Source: Sulfurospirillum arsenophilum NBRC 109478 (lineage in GTDB: Bacteria; Campylobacterota; Campylobacteria; Campylobacterales; Sulfurospirillaceae). Taken from it: a DNA stretch of 64,000 nucleotides. Shown in pieces: positions 9,194 through 18,154 of the stretch. The stretch covers positions 186,001 through 250,000 of the forward strand of contig NZ_BBQF01000001.1 of assembly GCF_000813345.1 (NCBI RefSeq). Reading direction: 5' to 3'. Made by a program: the position numbers and the translations under genes. Below the pieces are notes generated by a model. That model did not search any database and had not been told where the DNA came from. It worked only from the letters and a program-made list of their open reading frames with translations. Within the stretch, counting starts at the first letter, position 1, and every line of letters begins with the position of its first letter.

Positions 9194-9866
9194 TGCGGCT
9201 ATTTTTCTCCTCTATTCCACTAAGTCCAAAGCGTCTTTCAAGCTCTTTGGAAATAAGTGATGGATGAATGTTCTTAGCTCCCAATGCAACAAGGGCATGG
9301 AACATAAGATCGGCTGCTTCATAAACGATTTCTTTGCTATCATTGTCTTTATAGGCAAAGCAGAATTCTCCTGCTTCTTCAACCACTTTTTTGAGAATAC
9401 TGTTATCCCCTTTTTGAAGGAGTGATGCAACATAGGAGCTCTTCGGATCAGCCTTTTTGCGTTCTTGAATAATATGATAAATTTTATCACTAATCGAATA
9501 AGCTTCAATCTCTTTGATTGGCTCTTTAGGTGTTTCTTCAACATCTATGCGGTTAAAAAAGCACGAAGGGCGTCCTGTATGACATGCGACACCTACTTGC
9601 TCTACTTTAAGCAACAGTGTATCGCTATCGCAATCCAAATAAGCCTCTTTAACATGTTGCAAGTGTCCACTCGTTTCACCCTTTTTCCAGAGGCTTTGGC
9701 GGCTTCTGGAATAGTAGTGAGCAAGTCCAGATTGAAGAGTCAAAGTGAGTGCTTCTTGGTTCATATAGGCAAGCATCAAAACTTCACCACTCTTTACATC
9801 TTGTGCGATGACAGGTAGAAGTGGTGAAGCATTCCAGTCGATGGAATTTATTAGTGTTGAACTCAT
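9183..9866 (-). CDS. hisIE: Bifunctional phosphoribosyl-AMP cyclohydrolase / phosphoribosyl-ATP pyrophosphatase
   Basis: This fusion protein performs the second and third steps of histidine synthesis. In 227 residues, the HisI part (about 1-115) shows [28 protein letters not shown], the metal-binding DCDSD and [11 protein letters not shown]. The HisE part (about 125-220) shows [19 protein letters not shown] and YEAADLMFH. The ATG overlaps the stop of the SPFH gene by four bases (ATGA). It is apart from other his genes; hisC is at 44759. Confidence 0.95.
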   Translation of the reverse strand: MSSTLINSIDWNASPLLPVIAQDVKSGEVLMLAYMNQEALTLTLQSGLAHYYSRSRQSLWKKGETSGHLQHVKEAYLDCDSDTLLLKVEQVGVACHTGRPSCFFNRIDVEETPKEPIKEIEAYSISDKIYHIIQERKKADPKSSYVASLLQKGDNSILKKVVEEAGEFCFAYKDNDSKEIVYEAADLMFHALVALGAKNIHPSLISKELERRFGLSGIEEKNSRNEH

Positions 9867-10951
9867 TTGGCTATACTGACCGCTTTTTGGCTATCTTTGG
9901 TATCAACCCAGATATTAGGGGTTGAACCACCAGGTGTTAGGAAAATTTTTGCATCTTTGTTCTCTTTAAGTGCTTCATTAAACTTTCCTTGAACTTCAAT
10001 TTGACGAAGTTTTAAAAGTGGATCAGAGATACTTTCACTGATTTTTTTATTGGCGTAAGCATCAGCATCTGCTTCAATTTTAACAGCATTTGCTTCACCT
10101 TGCGCATTAATTTGTCTGGCTTTTGCTTGACCTTCAGCTTCAGCAGCACGTTTGAGAGCTTGTTGATTTGCTATTTCTACTTCATATCTTGTTCGCTCAA
10201 CTTCTTGCTTCGCTACTTGGACTTTTTCAATTTGTTCTTTAATTTTTGTAGGAAGTAAAATTTCTCTAAGTTGCATTGTAAGAAGTTCTACCGGTTTACC
10301 TGGTTGTGCATCAATCGCTTTACGAATACCTTCTTCGATATTGACAGCAATCTCATTACGTCTTTGTGGCAACTCTTCTGCGTTGAACTTACCAACAACA
10401 GCTCTTGTAACATCTCTGACAACTGGATTGATGATTTTATCTTCCCATGCCATACCCCATGTTGCAATCGTTTGAGGAGCAGTTGAAGGCTCTAATTTAT
10501 ATTGAACTGTTAGCTCAATTGAAACAGGAAGTCCTCTTGCATCAAGAACGGAAATAGCTGCATTTTTTTTGATGCCTGAGCCTCTTTGTAAAACTTCACC
10601 TAAGTCTTCGCTTGAAGAGTAGTTCATAATGCGAACTTTTGTATCAACAATAAAAACTTGTTGAATAAAAGGGATAAAAAGGTGAAATCCTGGGTCCATC
10701 GGAATAGCTTCAAATTTACCTGTGGTTGCTTTAATACCCATTTCGCCTGAGTTAATAATTACAAAGGGCTTTGCAACAACGGCAATGACCACAAGAGCGA
10801 TAAGCACATAGATGATCCCTGCTTTTTTACCAAGGTTTTTCATAAAATCGGGAGGTTCAATATTAAAAGGTGTGCGATTATCATTGTCGCCTCCACCGCT
10901 GTTTCCTCCACCATTTTTCTTTTTAAAATAATCGTTTAAATCTGCTGGCAT
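9863..10951 (-). CDS. SPFH / band 7 (prohibitin-like) membrane protein
   Basis: The ATG at 10951 follows AAGGAATATT and gives 362 residues; an in-frame ATG at 10993 would run through a strong hairpin and is less likely. A polar Gly/Asn-rich N-terminus ([12 protein letters not shown]) is followed by one membrane helix (about 45-65), the SPFH domain (about 66-260, [29 protein letters not shown]) and a long Ala/Glu/Lys coiled coil (about 245-320). Such proteins form ring or cage assemblies in the inner membrane and may modulate proteases such as FtsH (family knowledge). The Campylobacter counterpart also lies next to ilvE. Confidence 0.85.
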   Translation of the reverse strand: MPADLNDYFKKKNGGGNSGGGDNDNRTPFNIEPPDFMKNLGKKAGIIYVLIALVVIAVVAKPFVIINSGEMGIKATTGKFEAIPMDPGFHLFIPFIQQVFIVDTKVRIMNYSSSEDLGEVLQRGSGIKKNAAISVLDARGLPVSIELTVQYKLEPSTAPQTIATWGMAWEDKIINPVVRDVTRAVVGKFNAEELPQRRNEIAVNIEEGIRKAIDAQPGKPVELLTMQLREILLPTKIKEQIEKVQVAKQEVERTRYEVEIANQQALKRAAEAEGQAKARQINAQGEANAVKIEADADAYANKKISESISDPLLKLRQIEVQGKFNEALKENKDAKIFLTPGGSTPNIWVDTKDSQKAVSIAK

Positions 10952-10983
10952 AATATTCCTTTGGTTCAATTTTAAAATACGGT

Positions 10984-11002
10984 TTTTGAGCAAAGCTCAA
11001 AA
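10984..11002. repeat. Perfect hairpin upstream of the SPFH gene
   Basis: TTTTGAGC and GCTCAAAA form an 8-bp stem around AAA. It lies in the ilvE-SPFH gap and is one of several inverted repeats within about 65 bases. It could be part of a terminator or of an intergenic repeat element. Confidence 0.55.
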
Positions 11003-11032
11003 GCCTACGCTAGCCGCTAGGGCGCTAAAATT

Positions 11033-11048
11033 TGCCTCTTTCGAGGCA
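11033..11048 (-). terminator. Probable terminator after ilvE
   Basis: On the minus strand TGCCTC-GAAA-GAGGCA forms a tight tetraloop hairpin followed by AATTTTAG, just after the ilvE stop codon. The stem is short but the GAAA loop is stabilising. Confidence 0.6.
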
Positions 11049-11053
11049 GAAAT

Positions 11054-11968
11054 TTAGATAAATGTTAAGAGATGTTTGTATTTTGGATTACGTCCGTAAA
11101 CAACATCAAAGTACGCGGCTTGAAGTTGTTTGGTTACAGGACCTCGTTTGCCATCTCCTATGATGTAATTATCGATATCTTTGATAGGTGTGACTTCAGC
11201 AGCCGTACCTGTAAAGAAAGACTCATCAGCAATGTACGCTTCATCACGAGTAATACGTCTTCGCTCAATAGGAATACCCGCTTCGCGTGCAAGATCAAGC
11301 ACTGTTGCTTGAGTGATGCTCTCAAGTGATGTGTCATTTGGCGGGGTAATTAAAACACCATTTCTCACGATAAAGAAACACTCACCGCTACCTTCAGCGA
11401 TAAAGCCTTCATCATCGAGCAATAAGGCTTCTTCATAGCCCGCTTCTAAGGCTTCGTATTTTGCCATTTGTGAGTTAAGGTAGTTTGCCGCAGCTTTAGC
11501 TTTGCCCATCGTTGAACTAACAGGGTTTCGTGTAAATGAAGAAATTTTAACGCGAATACCATTTTCAAGGCCTTCATCACCGAGGTAACTACCCCATTGC
11601 CATGCCGCGATGGCTGTATTGACAGGTGCTTGAACGTGGTTCAGTCCCATAATACCATAACCTAGATAGATCAAAGGTCTAATGTAAACGTTTGATGTAA
11701 AGTTGTTTGATCTTAGCACTTCAATGTGTGCAGCTTCAAGTTCTTCAAGTGAATAAGTTGCTTTAATACGTGTGATTTTAGCAGAATTGAGTAAGCGTTT
11801 GGTGTGCTCTCTAAGTTTAAAAATTGCTAGACCATTCTCAGTCATATACGCACGTGTACCTTCAAAAACACCGTTACCATAGTGAAGTGTATGGGTCAAA
11901 ATATGTACTTTTGCATCGTCCCATGCAACGAGCTCGCCATCCATCCAAATGTATTTTGCTTTATCCAT
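11054..11968 (-). CDS. ilvE: Branched-chain amino acid aminotransferase
   Basis: This fold-type IV PLP transaminase makes the last step of valine, leucine and isoleucine synthesis. The 304 residues are typical for the family: WMDGELVAWDDAKVHILTH at the N-terminus, GNGVFEGTRAY, VYIRPLIYLGYG, the PLP lysine in MGKAKAAANY (about 156-165), EEALLLDDEGFIAEGSGEC and FFTGTAAEVTPI. A GAAGG ribosome site precedes the ATG on the minus strand. It shares a divergent promoter region of about 120 bases with the aldehyde dehydrogenase gene. Confidence 0.96.
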   Translation of the reverse strand: MDKAKYIWMDGELVAWDDAKVHILTHTLHYGNGVFEGTRAYMTENGLAIFKLREHTKRLLNSAKITRIKATYSLEELEAAHIEVLRSNNFTSNVYIRPLIYLGYGIMGLNHVQAPVNTAIAAWQWGSYLGDEGLENGIRVKISSFTRNPVSSTMGKAKAAANYLNSQMAKYEALEAGYEEALLLDDEGFIAEGSGECFFIVRNGVLITPPNDTSLESITQATVLDLAREAGIPIERRRITRDEAYIADESFFTGTAAEVTPIKDIDNYIIGDGKRGPVTKQLQAAYFDVVYGRNPKYKHLLTFI

Positions 11969-12056
11969 TGTTCTACCTTCTTAAAAGTCGTTTTCTAAAG
12001 AGATACTATGTTAGCCAAAAATTAATTAAAGATAGTTTTAGTACGAAAAGTTGCGT

Positions 12057-12062
12057 TATAAT
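12057..12062 (+). promoter_or_regulatory. Probable -10 element of the aldehyde dehydrogenase gene
   Basis: TATAAT lies 28 bases before the start codon, in the gap between divergent ilvE and the aldehyde dehydrogenase gene. A GAGAGG ribosome site follows it. Confidence 0.5.
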
Positions 12063-12090
12063 TTGGTGACAAAAAGAGAGGTAAGAACTC

Positions 12091-13509
12091 ATGAAAGCGA
12101 ATCTATACTACGGTTCTACATGCAAAAATAAAGAGCAACAAAAAGAGGTGCGTTCACCTTATGATGGACGTGTGGTTTCAACCTTTAGTCTCTGCGATGA
12201 AGTGGATGCTGTAGAAGTTCTTAATATTGCTCAAAAAGCAGCTTTACATGTAAAGCTGACCCCTTTGCACCAACGCATGAATTGGCTTTTGGATGTAGCC
12301 CAAAAACTAGAAGGTGAGCGTGAGCGAATTGCGCTTATTATTACTGATGAAGTGGGAAAACCGATCGCTTTTTCGCGTGTTGAGGTCGATCGTTGTATTG
12401 AGACGATAAAACTCTCTGCCAACGCAATGTTACATGTAAACGGGGAAACGTTTGATACTACGGCGATGCCCAGTGGTAAAAAGAGCTTAGCGTTTTACAA
12501 ACGAGAACCTGTGGGTGTGGTGCTTGCCATTACACCGTTTAATTTCCCACTCAATCTTGTAGCTCATAAAATTGCTCCTGCACTGGTTGCTGGTAACGCA
12601 GTCATTTTAAAACCTACTTCACAAGCACCACGTACAGCGTATGAATTGGTGAAGCTCTTCATCGAAAGTCCTTATGCACCAAAAGATGCGTTGAGTCTTA
12701 TTTACAGTGGCAAAGGGGTTAATGAAACACTCATTAGCAGTGATATTCCCCGTGTGATTAGCTTTACTGGAAGTGTGGGTGTTGGACGTGAGATTATGCG
12801 AAACGCAGGGATTAAAAAAGTGGCTTTAGAACTAGGAGGCAATGCAGCAACTTATATCGATGCTTCAGCTAACATTGCACTTGCGGCAAAACGGTGTGCG
12901 GTGGGTTCGTTCATCAACTCTGGACAAGTCTGCATCTCTCTTCAGCGCATTTACGTTCATAACGCTGTTTACGAGAGTTTTGCAAAAGCCCTTGTGGAAG
13001 AAGCAAAAGCTTTACATGTAGGCTCTCCTTATGATGAGCAAACCTTTATTGGTCCGATGGTCAATGGAGCAGCAGTGGAGAAAGCAAAGCGTTGGATAAA
13101 AAGTGCGGTGGATGAGGGTGCAAAGCCACTTTGTGGTTTTACATGTAAAGACCTTTTGTTTGAGCCTACCATCATGGCAGACGTGACTGAGCAGATGCAA
13201 ATTGTGTGTGAAGAGGTCTTTGCTCCGATCGTTTCGCTGATCAAAGTAAGCGACTATGAAGAAGCAAAAGAGAAGATGAATGCGTCTTCGTATGGACTTC
13301 AATACTCTGTTTTCTGCAATGATCTTTCCATGGCTCACAGAGCGATTGATGAACTAGAAGCGGGTGGTATTGTTATCAATGACATTCCAACATTACGGTT
13401 TGACTTGCAACCTTATGGTGGCATCAAACAGAGTGGCATTGGTAAAGAAGGCCCTTATTTTGCACTTATGGATGACTATACCCAGATAAAATCTGTGGTA
13501 ATATGCTGA
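12091..13509 (+). CDS. NAD(P)-dependent aldehyde dehydrogenase family protein
   Basis: The enzyme oxidises an aldehyde to a carboxylate. The 472-residue protein has the full family set: the cofactor segment AITPFNFPLNL and KPTSQAP, GSVGVGREI, the general base E247 in LELGGNA, the catalytic C281 in NSGQVCISLQR, and EEVFAPIVSLI. The substrate is not evident; glycolaldehyde/lactaldehyde or glyceraldehyde-3-phosphate type enzymes look closest. The gene contains the densest group of the iterated palindrome in the window (12243, 12430, 13138, and a variant at 13011). bcp follows after 23 bases. Confidence 0.9.
   Translation: MKANLYYGSTCKNKEQQKEVRSPYDGRVVSTFSLCDEVDAVEVLNIAQKAALHVKLTPLHQRMNWLLDVAQKLEGERERIALIITDEVGKPIAFSRVEVDRCIETIKLSANAMLHVNGETFDTTAMPSGKKSLAFYKREPVGVVLAITPFNFPLNLVAHKIAPALVAGNAVILKPTSQAPRTAYELVKLFIESPYAPKDALSLIYSGKGVNETLISSDIPRVISFTGSVGVGREIMRNAGIKKVALELGGNAATYIDASANIALAAKRCAVGSFINSGQVCISLQRIYVHNAVYESFAKALVEEAKALHVGSPYDEQTFIGPMVNGAAVEKAKRWIKSAVDEGAKPLCGFTCKDLLFEPTIMADVTEQMQIVCEEVFAPIVSLIKVSDYEEAKEKMNASSYGLQYSVFCNDLSMAHRAIDELEAGGIVINDIPTLRFDLQPYGGIKQSGIGKEGPYFALMDDYTQIKSVVIC
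12243..12254. repeat. Iterated palindrome TTTACATGTAAA
   Basis: Full copy in the aldehyde dehydrogenase gene, read as Leu-His-Val-Lys. Confidence 0.9.
12430..12439. repeat. Iterated palindrome, 10-base core
   Basis: Core TTACATGTAA in the aldehyde dehydrogenase gene, read as Leu-His-Val-Asn. Confidence 0.85.
13138..13149. repeat. Iterated palindrome TTTACATGTAAA
   Basis: Full copy in the aldehyde dehydrogenase gene, read in another frame as Phe-Thr-Cys-Lys. Confidence 0.9.
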
Positions 13510-13532
13510 AAAATATAAACAAAGGAAATACT

Positions 13533-13997
13533 ATGTTAACCATAGGCGATAAAGCTCCAGCTCTCAGTCTTCCAAATCAAGACAATGTTGAGATTTCACT
13601 CAGAGACCTTGAGGGCAAATGGATTGTGCTTTACTTCTACCCCAAAGACAGTACACCTGGATGTACTACCGAAGCGTGCGATTTTACAGCAGCACTTCCT
13701 GCATTTGAAGATCTTAATGCAGTTGTTTTAGGCATCAGTCCTGATAGTACAGCTTCTCATCAAAAGTTTATTGCCAAGCAAAAACTCGAGATTACATTAC
13801 TTTCGGATGTCAGTACTGAAGTGGCACAAAGCTATGGTGTATGGCAACTCAAAAAGTTTTGTGGTAAAGAGTATATGGGCATTGTGCGTTCAACTTTTTT
13901 GATCGATCCAAGCGGTAAGATTGCAAAACTTTGGTCAAACGTTAAAGTTAAAGACCACGCAAGTGAAGTTAAAAAAGCATTAGAAACACTTCAATAA
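13533..13997 (+). CDS. bcp: Thiol peroxidase of the Bcp/PrxQ family
   Basis: It reduces hydrogen peroxide and organic hydroperoxides with electrons from thioredoxin. The ATG at 13533 behind AAAGGAAATACT gives 154 residues starting MLTIGDKAPALSLPNQD, the usual N-terminus; an upstream in-frame start at 13503 lies in the end of the previous gene and is unlikely. The peroxidatic Cys is C44 and the resolving Cys C49 in PGCTTEAC, the two-cysteine PrxQ pattern. A perfect hairpin covers the stop codon. Confidence 0.94.
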   Translation: MLTIGDKAPALSLPNQDNVEISLRDLEGKWIVLYFYPKDSTPGCTTEACDFTAALPAFEDLNAVVLGISPDSTASHQKFIAKQKLEITLLSDVSTEVAQSYGVWQLKKFCGKEYMGIVRSTFLIDPSGKIAKLWSNVKVKDHASEVKKALETLQ

Positions 13998-14009
13998 GAA
14001 GTGTTTCTA
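13981..14009. terminator. Bidirectional terminator between bcp and the DUF748 gene
   Basis: TAGAAACACTTC and GAAGTGTTTCTA form a perfect 12-bp stem around AATAA. It overlaps the last codons of bcp and lies at the meeting point of two convergent genes. Confidence 0.75.
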
Positions 14010-14010
14010 A

Positions 14011-14037
14011 GCGGTTTTAGTTACTGACTGAAACCGC
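14011..14037. terminator. Second hairpin at the convergent junction
   Basis: GCGGTTTTAG and CTGAAACCGC form a 10-bp stem with one weak pair around TTACTGA, straddling the stop codon of the DUF748 gene directly beside the first hairpin. Confidence 0.45.
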
Positions 14038-16890
14038 ACACCCGATCCACTCTTCACGAATGGCATCACTGTTTTGAGGCTCATTTTTGAGAACGCGTTG
14101 AGGTGCTATTTTTTGTTTTGTGATGAGATTTTGCATGATGGTATCGGCGCGTTTGAGCGCTAAAGCTTGAAGTGCTTCTGGCGTAATCGTTACACTTTCA
14201 GCAATCTTCGCAATCAAATTATCATTGATTGCTCCAACATCTAAATTTTCCTCTTTATAGGTTTTGATAAGCTTGTTATACGCAGTATCAGAATACTTTT
14301 GAATGTAAAGTTTTTTAATGGCTTTACCGTAACTATCATCTTCTTTGCTTTTTTTAGGAATCAAAGCTTCAATCTGTGCAGTGACATTTTGATCTTGAAG
14401 TGCTTTGGTATCGAGGGTTTCGTTAAAGCTTGGTGTGATGATCAGTTTAAGCTCCGTTCGTTTTTCCAAGATTTGACGATACTGCTCCATTTTCTCCTCT
14501 TCAGAGTCGATCAAAGCATAGTCACCTGCTGCAAAATCGATACTTTTCAGATTTTCAGTTTCGATACCAAGCATGGAACCTAAAAGTTTAAAAGGAGAGG
14601 TTAAAATACTTCCTATAAGGTTACCAAAAGCTTTCCAAACAATGCCTCCATAACGAAATTCAGGGTCATTAAGGTCGCCACTGATAGGAAGGTCAATGTC
14701 AATCTGCCCTTTGGAATCTTTTAAAATGGCAATGGCAAGACCTAATGGAAGATTGGTCGCTTCTTTGCTTTCCACCTTATCACCAAGGGTCAGTGAGTCA
14801 AGGTTGATCTTATTTGCACCCTCCATCAGCCCTTTTTTGATTTTATAGTTAAGATCCAAAGAAAGTTTTCCCTCTTTGATAGCATAACCTACAAATTTGC
14901 CAGAATAGGGTGAGAGTGAAGACATGTCAATGTTTTTGAAAATAATTTTGAGATTAGCTCTGTCTTTCAAATCAAAGGGTAAAACAGAACCATCGATTTT
15001 GGCATAACCGTATTTATCGACTTTTCCTTCGAGTTTAAGAACAGAAGGTTTGGTATTTTTGGTATCGAGCGTTGATATAGTTCCAGTAAGACGATCAGCA
15101 AACGTAGCAAAAGGAAGAAGTAGTGAGGCATCTTGAAAATGCGTGGTTCCTCGTTTAAGCACAATATTGCCAATGTAAATAGCCATAGCATCTTGTTTGG
15201 TTGGCGCTTTTTTTGTTTTTGAAGGCGCTGGTGGCGGGGTTGTTGATGTTTTGAGAAGATTTGAAAAATTAGTCGTTCCATCTTTTTTGATATCAAGATT
15301 GATATAAGGTTTATCCAGCATGATATTTTGAATACTCAGTGTTGCAGGTGTTAGCGTGTATGAGACATTAGCGACATTGAGAGTCTCCCATGCAACAAGA
15401 GGTTTTTTAAATTTATCCGCAAGCGAAAATTTTGAGATAGTTGCATCACCTTCAATTTTGAATGTTGTTTCTTGATCAAAAGAAGCTTTGAGTTTGGAGT
15501 TGAGCGATAAGACACCGTCTTGAATCAGAGTCGTTGTAAAAGACGCAATGTAGGGTTGGGCTTTTTCTAAAGAGAGCGCATTTGCGTTAATCATCATTTC
15601 AAGAGATGCACTTGCAGGAATAAACGTTCCTTTTAAATTTAAAGAAGCGGTGGTATCTATGGTGCTGTTGAAATCATAGGTAATGGGACTATTCATATCT
15701 TGTGTGATATTTTGAGCCAATAATTTAAGTGGTGTAAAGCGTATTGAAGTGCTTTTCACGTTTTGATCAGTTACATCAATCGTTGCTTCATCCATTTGTA
15801 AAGTTTTAAGAGCAAATTTCCACTCACTACTTTTCTCATGTTTAGCAGGCGTTTCTGATTTTGGTTGAGGTGTTCCTATAGGTGTAAAAAGGCGCACTAA
15901 ATTAAGCGCATACTCTTTTTCCAATGTTAGATTGACAAAAGGTTTAGCAATGATGGCTTTTTCAATGCTGATCTTCGAGGTTTGTAAGTCAAAATCAATC
16001 GTATCCAGCTTCAGTGAAGGAACTTCTATAACAGATTTTTTCTCGGTATCAACAAAATGCACTCCATCCAGTGAAGCGGTTGCTTTTTCCAAAGAGACAA
16101 GCGGTTTTTCTTTACTAAGATCGATTGAAAAAGGGACTCTTAGGGAGAGATCGCCCTGTGTAAGAGAAGCAGGAATAGTTGGTAAAGCATATCTCCAAAA
16201 GGTTGATAAAGGAAGATGCACAATGTTAAGCTCGCCATGAAATTTGAGTGGTTCAAACGAAGCACTGCTTGCCAGAGAGATTTTTTCTTCATTTTGCAGC
16301 ATGATTTTGAGAGCGTGAATACTGAGATCGTCTTTATAAAAACTGAGGTTATTTACCGCGTAATTAATAGGCCCAAGCTCGAGTTTAAAGGGCTCACTTG
16401 GTCTTTCATCGGTAAAAGTAGTTTTGGCATTTTGAATCTCAACATGTTCGATTATTAAAGGCATTACAAGGCTAGTATTGGCGGTTGCATTGGTTTCGTT
16501 TGAAGTATTTGTGGCAAAAAGAGACAGAAGATTGAGGTTACCTTTTGGGTCAATTTTTAGGTCAACAAATGGATTGTCCACGAGGAATGATTTGACAAAA
16601 AATTCTTTTTTAAAAAGAAAAGAAGGCTCGTAATTGATATAAAGATGTTCCAGCGTTGCCACATTATTTCCGGTTGTATCATGGAGTGCAAAATTGTTTA
16701 CATGTAATTCAAAGGTAAAAGGATTAAAAAGTACTTTTTCAATAGAAATATTAAGATTGAGTTTTTCTTTGAGAAGATCAGGTAGCTTTGTTTGTGCCCA
16801 CCAAGGAAGGATGACAAAACCGCTTAAGGTATAGAGTAATGGGAGAAAAATTAACCAAAATAACACATTTTTAAGAAACTTTTTTTGCAT
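14017..16890 (-). CDS. DUF748 (AsmA-like) envelope protein
   Basis: This large protein of 957 residues has one N-terminal membrane anchor (about 7-30, LFWLIFLPLLYTLSGFVI), then a long strand-rich region expected in the periplasm. The segment ISIEKVLFNPFTFELHVNNF is the typical opening of DUF748 proteins; such proteins belong to the AsmA/TamB-like group with bridge-like shapes thought to help lipid transport between membranes (family knowledge, function here inferred). The C-terminal 150 residues hold a separate helical part. The gene stands alone, convergent with bcp and divergent from queH. A palindrome copy encodes LHVN near the N-terminus. Confidence 0.85.
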   Translation of the reverse strand: MQKKFLKNVLFWLIFLPLLYTLSGFVILPWWAQTKLPDLLKEKLNLNISIEKVLFNPFTFELHVNNFALHDTTGNNVATLEHLYINYEPSFLFKKEFFVKSFLVDNPFVDLKIDPKGNLNLLSLFATNTSNETNATANTSLVMPLIIEHVEIQNAKTTFTDERPSEPFKLELGPINYAVNNLSFYKDDLSIHALKIMLQNEEKISLASSASFEPLKFHGELNIVHLPLSTFWRYALPTIPASLTQGDLSLRVPFSIDLSKEKPLVSLEKATASLDGVHFVDTEKKSVIEVPSLKLDTIDFDLQTSKISIEKAIIAKPFVNLTLEKEYALNLVRLFTPIGTPQPKSETPAKHEKSSEWKFALKTLQMDEATIDVTDQNVKSTSIRFTPLKLLAQNITQDMNSPITYDFNSTIDTTASLNLKGTFIPASASLEMMINANALSLEKAQPYIASFTTTLIQDGVLSLNSKLKASFDQETTFKIEGDATISKFSLADKFKKPLVAWETLNVANVSYTLTPATLSIQNIMLDKPYINLDIKKDGTTNFSNLLKTSTTPPPAPSKTKKAPTKQDAMAIYIGNIVLKRGTTHFQDASLLLPFATFADRLTGTISTLDTKNTKPSVLKLEGKVDKYGYAKIDGSVLPFDLKDRANLKIIFKNIDMSSLSPYSGKFVGYAIKEGKLSLDLNYKIKKGLMEGANKINLDSLTLGDKVESKEATNLPLGLAIAILKDSKGQIDIDLPISGDLNDPEFRYGGIVWKAFGNLIGSILTSPFKLLGSMLGIETENLKSIDFAAGDYALIDSEEEKMEQYRQILEKRTELKLIITPSFNETLDTKALQDQNVTAQIEALIPKKSKEDDSYGKAIKKLYIQKYSDTAYNKLIKTYKEENLDVGAINDNLIAKIAESVTITPEALQALALKRADTIMQNLITKQKIAPQRVLKNEPQNSDAIREEWIGCAVSVSN
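16698..16707. repeat. Iterated palindrome, 10-base core
   Basis: Core copy in the DUF748 gene, read on the minus strand as Leu-His-Val-Asn. Confidence 0.85.
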
Positions 16891-16997
16891 GAAACACTCC
16901 TTTTATGGGGCTAATTTATTATACTATAAAATGCAAAAGTTCTATTTAAAAGTGCTATTAGTTTTATGAGGATAGATTCGTTATATGTTACCTATGT

Positions 16998-17003
16998 TAT
17001 AAT
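16998..17003 (+). promoter_or_regulatory. Extended -10 promoter of the queH-fabZ-lpxA-clpX operon
   Basis: TGT-TATAAT (TG at 16995-16996) is an extended -10 element about 32 bases before the queH start, in the gap between divergent genes. Confidence 0.55.
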
Positions 17004-17034
17004 TTTCGAAAATTTACACTTTTAAAGAAACACT

Positions 17035-18123
17035 ATGCTCGTTCATATTTGCTGCTCAGTTGATAGCCACTTTTTTTTGCAAAAACTTCAACAACGTTAC
17101 CCACAAGAGAAAATCATAGGCTTTTTTTATGACCCAAATATTCATCCTTTTAGCGAGCATGAACTTAGACTCCTTGATGTGAAGCGGAGCTGCGAGAAAT
17201 TGGGAATTCCTTTACATGTAGGTGCGTATAATTATGAAGGATGGATCGAAGCCGTACGGGGATTAGAAAATGAACCTGAAAAGGGCAAACGATGTTTAGT
17301 CTGTTTTGATAACAGGTTAGAAGAAACTGCACGAAAAGCACTGGAAATTGGTGAAAAGGTTATAACAACCACGTTACTAACAAGCCCTAAAAAATCAATC
17401 GAGCAGTTAGAAAAAGCACTACACGAAATTGCCAAACGTTACAACCTTGATATTGTTGCTCCTGATTTTCGCAAAGGAGGAGGAACCACAGAACAGTTTG
17501 CTTTGGCCAAAGAGGCGATGCTCTATCATCAAGATTATTGTGGTTGTATTTTTGCCTTAAGTGTACAAAGAGAACAGCAAAAAAGATGGGCAGATGAACT
17601 AAGCTCTCCTGTGCGACCTCAAGTTTTACCCTCTTCCATTGAAGAACGCATCGAACTTTATGAAAAAGTGATGGAGCTTGAAGCAAAAGAAACTCCTTTT
17701 AAATTGGTGCGTGAAAAGTTTTTAAATTATAGATTGCTTCGTGCATGGATTAAAAACAGTGACAAAGAGGTTATTCCTAGCTATATTTTATTTTATTCTA
17801 CATGTAAAAAAGAGTCGTTTAAAGCAAAAGTGGAGACGATTATTCAAGATGTAGGGTTTTTAAACAAAGAAGATGTACGTTTTATTTCGTTGAAAATGTT
17901 TAATAATTTATCCAAGACAACCTACACCAATGTCGAAGAAATGCTACGAAATCCCCCAACTATTGAAGTAGAAATGGCTTTTCGAAACAGCATGATAGCG
18001 TCACCATTCGCCTCTTTAACCCCTCTTATCATACTAGATGAGGTTAAAATAGGGTCATATGAACTCTTCATTCAAAGTTTTACCTACCCTGACATTAGAG
18101 AAAATTTAGTATTAATTAGGTAA
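17035..18123 (+). CDS. queH: Epoxyqueuosine reductase QueH with a long C-terminal extension
   Basis: QueH reduces epoxyqueuosine to queuosine in tRNA, replacing cobalamin-dependent QueG. The first about 185 residues match the family (formerly DUF208): C6, C7 and D10 in HICCSVD and the CLVC pair (about 88-91) are the expected iron-sulfur ligands, and DYCGC (about 169) is a further family motif. Total length is 362, about 170 residues longer than a minimal QueH. The extra part has no motif I recognise and may be an RNA-binding addition (inference). It is the first gene before fabZ. Confidence 0.88.
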   Translation: MLVHICCSVDSHFFLQKLQQRYPQEKIIGFFYDPNIHPFSEHELRLLDVKRSCEKLGIPLHVGAYNYEGWIEAVRGLENEPEKGKRCLVCFDNRLEETARKALEIGEKVITTTLLTSPKKSIEQLEKALHEIAKRYNLDIVAPDFRKGGGTTEQFALAKEAMLYHQDYCGCIFALSVQREQQKRWADELSSPVRPQVLPSSIEERIELYEKVMELEAKETPFKLVREKFLNYRLLRAWIKNSDKEVIPSYILFYSTCKKESFKAKVETIIQDVGFLNKEDVRFISLKMFNNLSKTTYTNVEEMLRNPPTIEVEMAFRNSMIASPFASLTPLIILDEVKIGSYELFIQSFTYPDIRENLVLIR

Positions 18124-18154
18124 AATATTAGAATTTTGTTAGAAGGTTTCAAAG

